Shown piece by piece: positions 19,640 to 30,493 of a stretch of 34,424 nucleotides of DNA (position 1 is the first letter of the stretch; each line of letters starts with the position of its first letter). Location: NCBI GenBank assembly GCA_012031815.1, contig JAAUTE010000007.1, positions 1 to 34,424 of the forward strand, written 5' to 3'. The DNA comes from Chloroflexaceae bacterium. Lineage in GTDB: Bacteria; Cyanobacteriota; Cyanobacteriia; Cyanobacteriales; JAAUTE01. Under the pieces are notes generated by a model, which saw nothing but the letters and a program-made list of their open reading frames with translations, was not told the DNA's origin and ran no database searches. The position numbers and the translations under genes were made by a program.

Positions 19640-20206
19640 AATAGTAGCTATTGTTACGGACAGAGACGGCGCCGCCAGAGAACCGAAGTTTCGGGAGTGA
19701 AATTAATTTTGCGGTTAATTTCCTGGAGATCCCAGCCAGTGAGTTGGACGACGGTTTGGGCTTCCCGTTCTTGGCGCTGTCTTAGGGTTTGGCGATAGTT
19801 ACGGGCGGCATCTCGCACAGGGATTGGGGTCAAAATATTCTGCTAAACGGGGTGAACTGAAGCTATCGAGTCGCTCAATGATCGCCGGATTGCCAACGTT
19901 AACTTGCGCCTTCTTCAGCACCACCGGAACCACTAGGGCAAAATCTTGGACTTCCCCTTGGTAATCGTTGGCCATCGTTGAAACGGTGCGATCGCCGTCC
20001 CGGGCCAGGATGACCAAATCAAGGCGCAACGTCCAATCCTGGGTTGTAAACGGTACATTTCCTAAGTAAATAGATTTCTGGGTCTTAGTTCGGCGACTCA
20101 ATGGGCAAAATGGGAATTCATTACCGTTTCTGTAACTTAAGCTGGCTTGAGCGATTCCCCCAACCGACCTTTTAGAATGGTCTTGAAAGCATTGGGGAAA
20201 GGTCAT
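19640..20206 (-). pseudogene. Truncated or rearranged DUF2330 protein
   Basis: DLVILARDGDRTVSTMANDYQGEVQDFALVVPVVLKKAQVNVGNPAIIERLDSFSSPRLAEYFDPNPC, then an early stop. A coding-like segment RDAARNYRQTLRQRQEREAQTVVQLTGWDLQEINRKINFTPE follows in another frame. Lower coordinate approximate. Confidence 0.55.
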
Positions 20207-20537
20207 GATTTTAACAACGACCGATGTAATCCAGGGACTGGTCATTGAGTCCTACCTGGGGATTGTGACGGCAGAGGTGGTCTATGGTAGCAATGCCCTG
20301 CGGGATTTCTTTGCGGGATTGCGGGATTTTATTGGCGGTCGCACGGCAAGCTACGAAGAGGTTTTTGCCAGGGGTCATCAGGAAGCCCTACGGGAATTGG
20401 AGCAGCGTGCTCGGCAATTGGGTGCAAATGGGGTTATTGGCATTGAAATCGACACCGGAACTATAAATATCGACGACCGCGGCGCTTTGCTGCTTATTAC
20501 GGCATCGGGAACGGCGGTGCGGCTACAACGAGTTTAA
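20205..20537 (+). CDS. YbjQ / UPF0145 family protein
   Basis: MILTTTDVIQGLVIESYLGIVTAEVVYGSNALRDFFAGLRDFIGGRTASYEEVFARGHQEALRELEQRARQLGANGVIGIEID. Confidence 0.92.
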   Translation: MILTTTDVIQGLVIESYLGIVTAEVVYGSNALRDFFAGLRDFIGGRTASYEEVFARGHQEALRELEQRARQLGANGVIGIEIDTGTINIDDRGALLLITASGTAVRLQRV

Positions 20538-20609
20538 TCTTAAAGTTGCGATCGCAAGCAAAGGGCAAACAGCCAGTAAACTAGGGATAGACCTCTAAGG
20601 CAATGAAGT

Positions 20610-20801
20610 ATGGAAAGCAATCAAGCTCTTTCTCCTGCCAGTTCTCGCCCCGAAGATTTGGTAGAGCGCAACGCTATCTATGAAGAAACCCACGAGCCGT
20701 TGAGTGAAGTTTCCGACAAATTGATTCGTGACGAGGAAGAACAGCCAAAACATGCCGACGACGACCATCACGGTTATGCCGGTTTTGAGGCAGTAGTCTA
20801 A
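20610..20801 (+). CDS. Small acidic hypothetical protein
   Basis: 63 aa ORF MESNQALSPASSRPEDLVERNAIYEETHEPLSEVSDKLIRDEEEQPKHADDDHHGYAGFEAVV. Confidence 0.55.
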   Translation: MESNQALSPASSRPEDLVERNAIYEETHEPLSEVSDKLIRDEEEQPKHADDDHHGYAGFEAVV

Positions 20802-20859
20802 GTGCGCTAATTGGCAAGACTGGATTTAGGTTAATTATTGACAGGTTTAGGATTACTAA

Positions 20860-21021
20860 ATGTCAAGAGGAAAAATTGTTGCTATTATTACGGGGATAAT
20901 TTCCATTGCCCTGGCGGTTTTTTATCTGATCTTGGTGCAAATCCTGGATTATCGCGGTGGCATGGTTCCCGCTCCCCTGGAAGGCATTTCTCAAGTTATC
21001 TCCCTTTTAACCTACAGCTAA
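20860..21021 (+). CDS. Small single-pass membrane protein, 53 aa
   Basis: MSRGKIVAIITGIISIALAVFYLILVQILDYRGGMVPAPLEGISQVISLLTYS*. Not in the ORF track (under 60 aa); the track's 20838 ORF is another frame. Confidence 0.65.
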   Translation: MSRGKIVAIITGIISIALAVFYLILVQILDYRGGMVPAPLEGISQVISLLTYS

Positions 21022-21116
21022 ATCGATGCTCGCCATTGAGGATTTGACTGTTTTGTTGGGGCGATCGCAGAGCATTCTTGCGATAGGCTGGATTAAGTCC
21101 TTGATGCGCTTAACCC

Positions 21117-22413
21117 ATGAATGAGGAGATTGCTGCCCAACTTGCTCTCTTTAACCTGAATGCTGACTGTTTTAGCTGGGAGCAACTAAACCCCTCCTGG
21201 CAGTCCAAGGTACAGAGAGCGACGGACAGCCTACCCACTCACCTGCTGATTCCCCGCACCCCTGAAGCCCTCTCTCAGATTATGGAACACGCCTACGAGC
21301 GGGGTTGGCCGGTACTTCCCTGCGGCAGCGCCAGCAAGTTGGATTGGGGCGGGCGGGTAAAATCCTCTCAGATTGCAATTAGTACGCAGCACCTCAATCG
21401 GGTTACAGAACAGGCGACGGACGATTTGACGCTCACCGTGGAAGCTGGGGCAAAATTAGCAGATTTACAGGTCTTGTTGCAGCAATCCGGTCAATTTCTC
21501 CCCATCGATCCTGCTTTTCCCGAAAGTGCGACCATTGGCGGCATTGTGGCGACCGGGGATACGGGCAGTTGGCGGCAGCGCTACGGGGGCATTCGGGATC
21601 TCGTTGTTGGGATTGTCTTTTGTGCGGGCGGATGGGGCGATCGCGAAAGCCGGGGGACGGGTGGTTAAAAATGTGGCAGGATACGACTTGATGAAGCTAT
21701 TTACGGGGTCGTTTGGCACATTAGGCATTATTTCTCAAGTTACTTTCCGAACTTATCCCTGGCCGGAAGCCTCTACTACGGCGATAATCCTCGGCCAAGC
21801 CCGGCCAATTCAAGCTTTAAGCCAAACCTTGCGAAATTCTGGGTTAACGCCAACGGCTGCGGACTTATTAACCCCTGCTTGGGCCGAGCGGTTAGGTTTA
21901 GAGAAAAATTTTGCCCTCGCGGTTCGCTTTCAAAGTATTACCGAAAGTGTGACAGAGCAGATTCACTGTTTGCAAACCTGGGCGCGATCGCTAGATCTAT
22001 CCACTCAAGTTTTTCAAGAGGCAACAGAAACAGCATTTTGGCAATCTCAAGGGTCACTTCCCGCCATTGCTCCCATAACCTGCAAAATTGGCGTCCTGCC
22101 CAGTGCGGCGATCGCAACGCTACAAGCCTGGGAATTACTAACAGCGGGAGCTGGATGGGGACTGATTCACGTTGGCAGTGGTTTAGGGAAATTAGCCTGT
22201 TCTGGTGGGAACGGACAAATCTTGCAAAAGATGCGGGAAACATGCCAGCAACACCAGGGTTTTCTCACGATTTTAACCGGGCCGCCCAGCTTAAAACAGC
22301 AGATTGATTCCTGGGGCGACTCTGGCAATGGGTTAGAATTAATGCGTCAGCTTAAACAAAAATTTGATCCTAAGGGAATTTTGCATCCTGGCTGCTTTAT
22401 TGGTGGAATCTAA
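21117..22413 (+). CDS. glcE: Glycolate dehydrogenase FAD-binding subunit GlcE, frameshifted at about 21599-21602
   Basis: VLPCGSASKLDWGG...DLTLTVEAGAKLADLQVLLQQSGQFLPIDPAFPESATIGGIVATGDTGSWRQRYGGIRD, then in another frame LLGLSFVRADGAIAKAGGRVVKNVAGYDLMKLFTGSFGTLGIISQ. Confidence 0.88.
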
Positions 22414-22469
22414 CTGGTTTTCCCTCGCAATTGGCTTTGTAGCACCTCAATAAAATAATCCCAACTCCC

Positions 22470-23886
22470 ATGCAGTTATCAGATAAATCCTTAGAAGAAA
22501 ATACTTCCATTCCTGCTGCCAAATCCAGCAGTTTTAACTACCAGGATCGGCTGGAGCGATCGCCGGGATTCGACGAGAAAAATCCCCCTGCCCAAAATTT
22601 AATTGATAGCTGCGTTCACTGTGGTTTTTGTCTCTCGACTTGCCCCAGCTACCGGGTGATTGGCAAAGAAATGGACTCTCCCAGGGGACGAATTTATCTC
22701 ATGGATGCTATTAACAAAGGCGAAGCGGCATTAGATAGCACGACAGCCCCACATTTCGATACTTGCTTGGGCTGTCTGGCCTGCGTCAGCACCTGTCCTT
22801 CCGGCGTTCAATATGACAAGTTGATTTCAGCGACGCGCCCGCAGGTCGAACGCAATACCCCCCCGCAACTTGGGCGATCGCCTCTATCGGGAACTGATTT
22901 TTCGCGTGTTTCCCTACCCCGATCGCCTGCGGCTGTTGCTCTATCCCCTCTGGCTCTACCAGAAACTGGGCTTACAGCAGCTAGTGCGAGGTACGCGGCT
23001 ACTCAAGCAGTTTTCTCCCCGTTTAGCAGCAATGGAGTCGATTTTACCCCAACTTTCCCCAGCCGCTTTTCGCGATCGCCTGCCGGTGGTGATTCCGGCC
23101 CGGAGGGAGAAACGCTATCGGGTAGGCATGATTTTAGGCTGTGTGCAACGGTTGTTTTTCTCCCAGGTTAACGAGGCAACGGTGCGGGTTTTGACGGCAA
23201 ATGGCTGTGAAGTGGTTATTCCCCAGGCTCAAGGCTGCTGCGCTGCCCTACCCGCTCACCAGGGACAGGAAGCTCAAGCTCAGACCCTCGCACGTACCAT
23301 GATCGATGGCTTTGCTGGAACCGGCGTCGATGCCATCATCATCAATGCCGCAGGCTGCGGTCATACGCTTAAGGAATACGGGCATATTTTAGACTCCGAT
23401 CCCCAATATTGCAATAAAGCCAGAGAATTTGCCGCTAATGTCCGCGATGTTCAGGAATTTTTAGCCGAGGTTGGTTTGACGGCTCCGCTCTCGCCCTTGG
23501 TGGCAGGGGAATTGACGCTGGTTTATCAGGATGCTTGTCACCTCCTCCACGGTCAAAAAATTAGCTTGCAGCCCCGCCAACTTCTCCAGCAAATTCCCGG
23601 CGTCAAACTGCGGGAACCCCTTGATGCTGCTTTATGCTGCGGCAGTGCGGGCATTTACAACATGCTGCAACCCGGCGTAGCCGACGAACTGGGGGCGCAA
23701 AAAGTCACCAATTTGCTCAATACCGGGGCAGTAGCGATCGCCTCCGCCAATCCCGGCTGTTCCCTGCAAATCCAAAAACACCTGCGACTCCAGGGCAAAA
23801 ATCTCCCCCTGTATCATCCCATCGAATTACTGGATTGCTCGATTCGCGGCGATCGCCTAAATTTAAGCACTTATTCTGCCCAGTGA
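22470..23886 (+). CDS. glcF: Glycolate dehydrogenase iron-sulfur subunit GlcF, frameshifted at the C-run 22858-22864
   Basis: Two CxxCxxC clusters (CVHCGFCLSTCPSY; CLGCLACVSTCPSG) and cysteine-rich C-terminal motifs (GCVQRLFF; QACHLLHGQ-type; CCGSAGIYNMLQP). Confidence 0.92.
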
Positions 23887-24129
23887 CGGAGTAAATTGGC
23901 TAAACTCTTGGAGATCAAATCAAATTCCGAGGATTTCCCCTGGCTGGCATAGAGGGAGCGCCGCACTGTTTCCGGCGACTGACGCTGCGCTTGGGGCGCG
24001 CGGCGATCGCTTAATTAGGGTTCCACATCGCCGTAGAGTTCCTCCACAGGATGGCCAATGCGGGGTTAGGTCCTCGTAGTTGCCTTGAGCGCTCAGTTCT
24101 TCGGCCACAATTAGGTGACCTTTCATCAA
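23871..24129 (-). pseudogene. Decayed coding fragment of unknown family
   Basis: Frame pieces MKGHLIVAEELSAQGNYEDLTPHWP / HPVEELYGDVEP* / LSDRRAPQAQRQSPETVRRSLYASQGKSSEFDLISKSLANLLRHWAE* read like one protein broken by a shift and a stop; 3' end overlaps the glcF end. Confidence 0.35.
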
Positions 24130-24324
24130 ACCCGGCTAGGGGGGTTGTCTGAGTTTGCTGATTCTGAAGCAGAATTACGGCAGCTTCAAGCAAACATTAA
24201 GGCACAGCGCAGGAATAATCAAGGCGATCGCGTTAAATCTCAGCCCAATTTTTATTCATACAAAACGGTTGTAGCAAGAAGACTCGCTCCCGATTTTGAA
24301 GCCGATCTCCTCAAACCTGCCCCC

Positions 24325-25446
24325 ATGCCAACGCTGCTCTGGAAATGTACCCAAACCCTAAAAAGCCACACCGGAAACGTTAACAGCTTAGCGATCGCCT
24401 CCAGTGGCGATACCTTGGTGAGTGGCAGTAGCGATCGCTCTCTTATTTTGTGGAAATTGCCTGGGGGAAAACCGGTGTTTACCTTTTTTGGCCAGCCCCA
24501 AGAGGTTCATGCCGTTGCCCTTAGCCCCAATAATAAGATGCTTGCTGCCGGAAATTTCGACGGTCAAGTGATTAGCTGGAATTTACAACGGAGAACCTAC
24601 TTTCAAGCCTATTGCGACGCGCCTTTTTTAACCCACTGTCACCAGGGTTTAGTGTATGCCCTTGCCTTCAGCGCCGACGGACAATATCTCGCAACCGCCA
24701 GCGGCGATCGCCAAGTCAAACTTTGGCATTTTTTAACGGGTAAAAAGAAACAGGAATTTATGGGCCATACCGGTGCCGTTTGTGCCCTAGCATTTAGCCC
24801 CAACGGCCAATTTTTAGCCAGTGCCAGCGCCGATCAAACGATTCGTTTCTGGTCACTGCGTACTCAAGAACCACCGCAAATTTTAAGCGCGCATTCAGGC
24901 TGGGTGACAGCGATCGCCTTTACCGCCGACGGCAAATTTTTAATCAGTGCCAGCAGCGATAAAACTATTAAAATCTGGGATTTCGCTACTAAAACCCTTC
25001 ACAAAACCTTAACCGGACACAAAGCCGGGATTTGGGGAATGGCGCTCTCTCCTGACAATCAGCTATTAGCCAGCGGCAGCGAAGATGGAACCGTAAAACT
25101 CTGGGAGTTAACCACCGGTGAAGCGATCGCCACCATCGCTGGGTATTATCCGGTAATTTTTAGTCACGATGGCAAACTCCTCATTACCACTGCCCCTAAC
25201 CGCAGAAATATTCAAATTTGCAGACAAATCATTGCCACAGGCGAACCCTTCCAGGAAACGCTCCTTGCTGGAGAATGGTGGGAAATATTGGAAGTCAGTC
25301 CCGATGCCACCGCGGCCCAAGTCAAACAAGCTTATTACCAAAAAGCCAAACTCTATCATCCCGACCTTAATCCTTCTGCGATCGCCAAAGCAAACATGCA
25401 AATTCTGAACCGGGCTTACGCGCAATTTCGCCCAACCCACCTCTAA
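24325..25446 (+). CDS. WD40-repeat protein with C-terminal DnaJ (J) domain
   Basis: Repeated H.G.V.ALAFSPDGQ.LASAS.D.TIK.W blades; C-terminus WWEILEVSPDATAAQVKQAYYQKAKLYHPDLNPSAIAKANMQILNRAYAQF with HPD motif. The ORF opens at 24115 but the WD40 fold starts near MPTLLWKC. Confidence 0.9.
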   Translation: MPTLLWKCTQTLKSHTGNVNSLAIASSGDTLVSGSSDRSLILWKLPGGKPVFTFFGQPQEVHAVALSPNNKMLAAGNFDGQVISWNLQRRTYFQAYCDAPFLTHCHQGLVYALAFSADGQYLATASGDRQVKLWHFLTGKKKQEFMGHTGAVCALAFSPNGQFLASASADQTIRFWSLRTQEPPQILSAHSGWVTAIAFTADGKFLISASSDKTIKIWDFATKTLHKTLTGHKAGIWGMALSPDNQLLASGSEDGTVKLWELTTGEAIATIAGYYPVIFSHDGKLLITTAPNRRNIQICRQIIATGEPFQETLLAGEWWEILEVSPDATAAQVKQAYYQKAKLYHPDLNPSAIAKANMQILNRAYAQFRPTHL

Positions 25447-25563
25447 CCTTGGCGGTTATGGGCCCGGCAATCCAAAACACAACTATGTTAAAACAAAAAG
25501 AGAATTATTTTGATTAATCCGCGCGATCGCCAGTTGAAGCCACCCAGTTATTAAACACAAGTT

Positions 25564-26792
25564 TTGGGAAAAATAATGGATATTTTAGAAAGCTGCAAAA
25601 TGGCCGGTGCTACCCTCATGGCCAACAAACTCCGTAGTACCCTCACCATGCTAGGCATTATTATTGGCAATGCGTCGGTCATTGCCATGGTGGGCGTGGG
25701 TCAAGGCGCACAACGACTGGCTGCCGAACAATTTGAATCCCTTGGCCCCAACGTCCTCTTTGTCACCCCCGGTTCCGAAGAATCCCGCCGCAATTCCTTC
25801 GAGCAACCCCGTACCCTGGTCGTCGCCGATGCCGAAGCGATCGCCGAGCAAGTCCCCTCTGTGGAAGCCGTCGCCCCTCAAATTAATGCCGCCCAAGTCA
25901 TCACCTATCGCTCCCAAAATACCCAGGATTTAGTTGTGGGAACGACGCCGGAATTTCTGACGGTGAGAAGCTTTGACGTGGCAACCGGGCGGTTTATCAG
26001 CGACGACGATATTCAACGCAACAATCGCGTTGCCGTTCTTGGTTCTGAAATCGCCGAGCAATTATTCCAAAACCGCAACCCCATCGGTGAATCCCTGCGC
26101 ATTAAAAACATCACCTTGGAAGTAGTTGGCGTCATGGAAGCCAAAGGCTCTTTTTTGGGCAATAACCAGGACAATTCTGTCTTCGTTCCCATCACTACTA
26201 TGGCCAACCAAATCGTCGGCCGCACCTCACCTTACGGCATTGAAGTTACCTTTATTTCCGTGACTGCTAAAGACGAAAACAGCATCAGCGCCGCTCAATT
26301 TCAGATCGAAAACCTGCTGCGCCTACGCCACCAAATTACCGCCGAAGACGATTTTGGCGTACAAACCCAAAAGGATATTTTGAATGTGGTAGGAACGGTT
26401 ACCAGCGGTTTAACCCTGATGCTGGCGGCGATCGCGGCCATTTCCCTGCTAGTGGGCGGCATTGGCGTGATGAACATCATGTTGGTATCCGTGAGCGAGC
26501 GCACCCAGGAAATCGGACTGCGAAAGGCGATCGGAGCCACAGAAGGCGATATTCTCTCCCAATTCCTCATTGAAGCCACCATTCTCTCAGCCACGGGCGG
26601 CGCGATCGGTACAGTTATAGGCGTCGGGACGGTGCTTCTGGTGGGGGCCGTATCTCCCCTAAGCGCGATGATTTCTCCCCAGCGATTATCATGGCTGTTA
26701 GCGTTTCCGGGGGAATCGGGCTGTTTTTTGGGGTATTTCCCGCTCAGCGTGCGGCTAAACTCGATCCCATCGTTGCCCTCCGCACTGCTTAG
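25564..26792 (+). CDS. MacB-like ABC transporter permease (FtsX family), 3' frameshift at about 26676-26680
   Basis: [32 protein letters not shown]...[32 protein letters not shown]; the C-terminus is recovered in another frame as [37 protein letters not shown]. Confidence 0.92.
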
Positions 26793-26804
26793 ACTGCCGG
26801 CCCG

Positions 26805-27176
26805 TTAAACTACGCCCGCCGGGATTTTAGCCGCCTGCCGAATCTCCAAATTCAAGCTCAGATTATCGTCGCTGCGGTGGGCTTCCCAGGTGCCGCTATC
26901 GGTTCCTAAGGCCCACTGACCATGCATGTAGTTGCCCTCAACGGCAACATCACCGCCATAGGCGATCGCATGACGGGCCCCCACCAAATAGCGCTTGGTG
27001 AAGGTAATGCGGCTGCCAATCACCTCACCTGTCAACGACGCTTCTCCCAGGGGGCCATCGTCGGAAATCCTGCCGCTCAGGGTATTTTCACCCTGAACCA
27101 GAGACATTTCAAAACGGGTTGGATAAGTACTTTGCCAGTAAGTTCCCAGCCAAGTGCCGCTTAGATTGACTGCCAT
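26805..27176 (-). CDS. Hypothetical protein, predicted all-beta
   Basis: MAVNLSGTWLGTYWQSTYPTRFEMSLVQGENTLSGRISDDGPLGEASLTGEVIGSRITFTKRY...; internal start preferred over 27251. Confidence 0.6.
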   Translation of the reverse strand: MAVNLSGTWLGTYWQSTYPTRFEMSLVQGENTLSGRISDDGPLGEASLTGEVIGSRITFTKRYLVGARHAIAYGGDVAVEGNYMHGQWALGTDSGTWEAHRSDDNLSLNLEIRQAAKIPAGVV

Positions 27177-27243
27177 CACGCCACCAATTTTCGTTCTCGT
27201 ACTCCGATCTATGATAGCGGGGCTAGGGCTTTCCAAGAGCGCC

Positions 27244-27534
27244 CTAACCAAAGCGATAGTGTTTCTTCACGTCGCGCTCAATTCTCCACGTGCAGGATAA
27301 ACCCGCCGGAAAAGTGACTAAATCTCCCTGACCCATCGTTACGGATTCGCCGCCGCCAGCGGGAGTCACCGTGACTGCCCCACAGAGAAAGTAACAGGTT
27401 TCTGCTTCTTGGTAGATCCAGGGAAACTCCGAGACTTCCTTTGTCCATAACGGCCAACGAAATACACCCAGTTTCTCTAGAGCTTCCTGTCCCGGTTGTC
27501 GAGTGATTTCAATGATGTGGGTTGAATTCTTCAT
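27244..27534 (-). CDS. Cupin-domain protein
   Basis: MKNSTHIIEITRQPGQEALEKLGVFRWPLWTKEVSEFPWIYQEAETCYFLCGAVTVTPAGGGESVTMGQGDLVTFPAGLSCTWRIERDVKKHYRFG. Confidence 0.8.
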   Translation of the reverse strand: MKNSTHIIEITRQPGQEALEKLGVFRWPLWTKEVSEFPWIYQEAETCYFLCGAVTVTPAGGGESVTMGQGDLVTFPAGLSCTWRIERDVKKHYRFG

Positions 27535-27752
27535 AAAATCTTTAAATAAACTAGATTTGTTGCCAATAACAAATTGTATCAATCCCCGGTTGAGAACGGT
27601 TAAACAATTCAACCCCGACTGGTCAAGGCTTTTAACTAGGCGATCGCCCAAAACCCGACAAACTTGATTGCAATCAGTCTCTTGCATTACTTGACGCCCT
27701 TGGGGGGAGATGGGAGAGTGGCAAAGGCAAAAAACTCCAATTATTTCCGAAT

Positions 27753-30318
27753 ATGGTTGCAATCACCCTAGCTGCTGGCGATATCGCCATCGTCGGCTTT
27801 AATTTTGACGACCCTGACCAGTTCGCCTTCACGCCTCTGCGTAATATTGGCTCTGGCACGACGATTAGCTTTACCGACAACGGCTTCCGTAGCAATGGTA
27901 CGCTGACCACCAACGAGGGCACCTTTACCTGGACAGCCGCCAGAGATTACACAGCCGGGGAAATTATTACTCCCACCCTCACTGGCGTCGCTTTTTCCAC
28001 CGCAGGCGACCAAATTATTGCCTATCAAGGCACCGCCACCAATCCTTCCTTTATTTACGCCCTCAACAGTGAAGGCACGAGCTGGCAAACCGACGCGACT
28101 AGCACTAATACCTCAGCTCTGCCGAGAGGGTTGGCCAATGCCGCCAGCGCGATCGCCCTCAACGAGATTGACAACGCGGTCTATCGCGGCATTACCAGCG
28201 GCACGCGGGAGCAACTGCTGACAGCTATCTCCAATCGCGCCAACTGGCTCGGCAGCGACACCACCCGCCAGACTTTACCGAGTACGCGCTTTACGGTCAC
28301 TGGCGGCACGACACCTCCCCCCACTTCCGGACTAACCCCCATCTACACTTTGCAGGGCAGCGGTGCGACCAGTCCTTTCGCCAATAACAACGTGACCTAC
28401 AGGACGCGCGGCGTGGTTGTTGGGGATTTTCAAGGCACAACTCAACTAAATGGCTTTTTTATCCAAGATTCCATCGGAGACGGCAATGCGGCTACCTCTG
28501 ACGGGATTTTCGTTTCAGCTCCCGGCGCGATCGACGTAAGGGTTGGAGACCTAGTTGAAGTAGTTGGTCGGGTTACAGAAATCTCTGGACAGACGACACT
28601 CAATCAGATTACTGCCATCACTCCTATCGGCACAGGCACTGTCAACCCCACAACCGTGCAGTTGCCGCTGGCTAGCACCACGGCCTTGGAAGCCCTGGAA
28701 GGTACGTTAGTCACCCTGCCTCAAGCTTTAACCGTCACTGATAATTTCGATCTGGGTCGCTTGGGTCAATTTACGGTGTCCAATGGACGGTTGCTCCAAC
28801 CCACAAACGTTGTCGCTCCTGGTGCTGCGGCCAATAATCTCCAGTCCCAAAACAACCGCAATCGGTTAGTAGTAGATGATGGCAGCACTCAAAGCAATCC
28901 GGCAACGATTCCTTACCCCGGCACGGGACTGACGGCGACCAATACCCTACGTACTGGCTATACCACAACTGGACTGCGCGGGGTCATTGACTTTGCTTCT
29001 GGGGAATACCGATTGCAGCCCACAGCAACTCCTACCTTTAATACAAGCACCAATCCTCGCACTTCCGCTGCTCCTAACGTAGGCGGAACCTTGCGAGTTG
29101 CCAGCGCCAATATTCTCAATTATTTCAACGGAGACGGTCTCGGCGGTGGTTTTCCCACAGCACGGGGGGCAAGCAATGCGACGGAATTCAATCGCCAGCG
29201 CCAAAAAACCATTTCCGGATTGCTCGGCCTTAATGCCGACATCATCGGTTTAATTGAAGTGGAAAATGACGGCTATGGCACCAACAGCGCGATCGCGGAT
29301 TTGGTGAGGGGTCTGAATGGGGCTCAAAGCCAGTTTACCTATGCCTTTATTAATCCGGGGCTGTCCCGCTTGGGCACAGATCAAATTGCGGTGGGGTTTA
29401 TTTATCGCACCCAAACGGTAACGCCCGTCGGCGCAGCGGCAACCATTGGCACGGCTCCTTTTAACACCAGCAATCGCCAGCCCCTTGCCCAAACCTTCCG
29501 CCAGAATTCGACGGGAGAAGCGTTAACGGTGGCGGCTTACCACTTCAATCCAAGGCGGCCGGAACGGGCGCTGATGCTGATCAAGGTGACGGCCAGGGTA
29601 ACTTCAATGCGACCCGTGTAGCCGCAGCTAATGCCCTGGTTAACTGGCTAACCACTAGACCCACTGGCACCACCGATCCGGACTATCTGATTATTGGTGA
29701 CCTCAACGCCTATGCCCAAGAAGACCCGATTACCAGGATTCGCAACGCTGGTTATACGGATCTGATTTCTCGTTTCAATACCAGCGCGTATTCCTTTGGG
29801 TTTGACGGCCAGTTCGGCTATCTTGACCATGCCTTGGCCAATGCTTCCCTGGTGCCTCAAGTCACGGGTACGGCGGATTGGCACATCAATGCGGATGAAC
29901 CTGTTGTCCTGGATTACAACACGGAAAATAAAACCTCCGCCCAAATTACCAGTCTTTTCAGCTCCGGCCCCTATCGTGCAGCCGACCACGACCCGCTAGT
30001 CATTGGCCTAAATTTGCGCCCTAGCACTACAACCGCTTTGGGCGCGCCGCTACTTTCTCGGTCAGTGAGACTGATACCCCGGATTCTCTCCTCAACAGCG
30101 GTAACTGGCTGTTTGGTGGGGACGGAGCTAGCTGGCTGAGAACGGCATTGGCCGACAGCGATCGCGTTTATCTCGGTACGGGTGAGACCATTGGCGATCG
30201 CGCTTTGGGCAGTGCGACTCCGGTGGAGGAATTGAATGCCACCGGCGGTTTGCACAACGAGAATATTTCGCTGTTTACTGGGGCTGCCGCCAGTTTGAGT
30301 AATTTTAACTTTGGCTAA
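27753..30318 (+). CDS. ExeM/NucH-like extracellular endonuclease (exonuclease-endonuclease-phosphatase fold), two apparent frameshifts
   Basis: OB-like segment DGIFVSAPGAIDVRVGDLVEVVGRVTEISGQTTLN; EEP core LRVASANILNYFNGDG...LNADIIGLIEVENDGYG. Another frame carries DYLIIGDLNAYAQEDPI...SFGFDGQFGYLDHALAN...AADHDPLVIGL. The C-terminus ATFSVSETDTPDSLLNSGNWLFGGDGASWLR... to 30318 is in a further frame. Confidence 0.87.
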
Positions 30319-30377
30319 TCTGGCTTAAGTAGCAACGAATAGGCTTAATGACTGGTAGTTGCGTTGAATTTTTGGGG

Positions 30378-30403
30378 CGCGGGGAGGAATCTCCGCGTTT
30401 TTT
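30378..30403 (+). terminator. Intrinsic terminator
   Basis: cgcgggga-ggaa-tctccgcg followed by tttttt, 60 bp after the nuclease stop. Confidence 0.75.
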
Positions 30404-30493
30404 CAGCGAGCACGCAATTTTTTGTCCGCTCCTCAAGGGCGATCGATAGGTTTATCTCGTTGATAGCAACAATGTAGTATTTATAGCAAAATC

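Noticed and set aside
24325-25200. Periodic similarity within the WD40-J gene as a possible DNA repeat array
   Set aside because: Explained by protein-level WD40 blade periodicity (about 40 codons).
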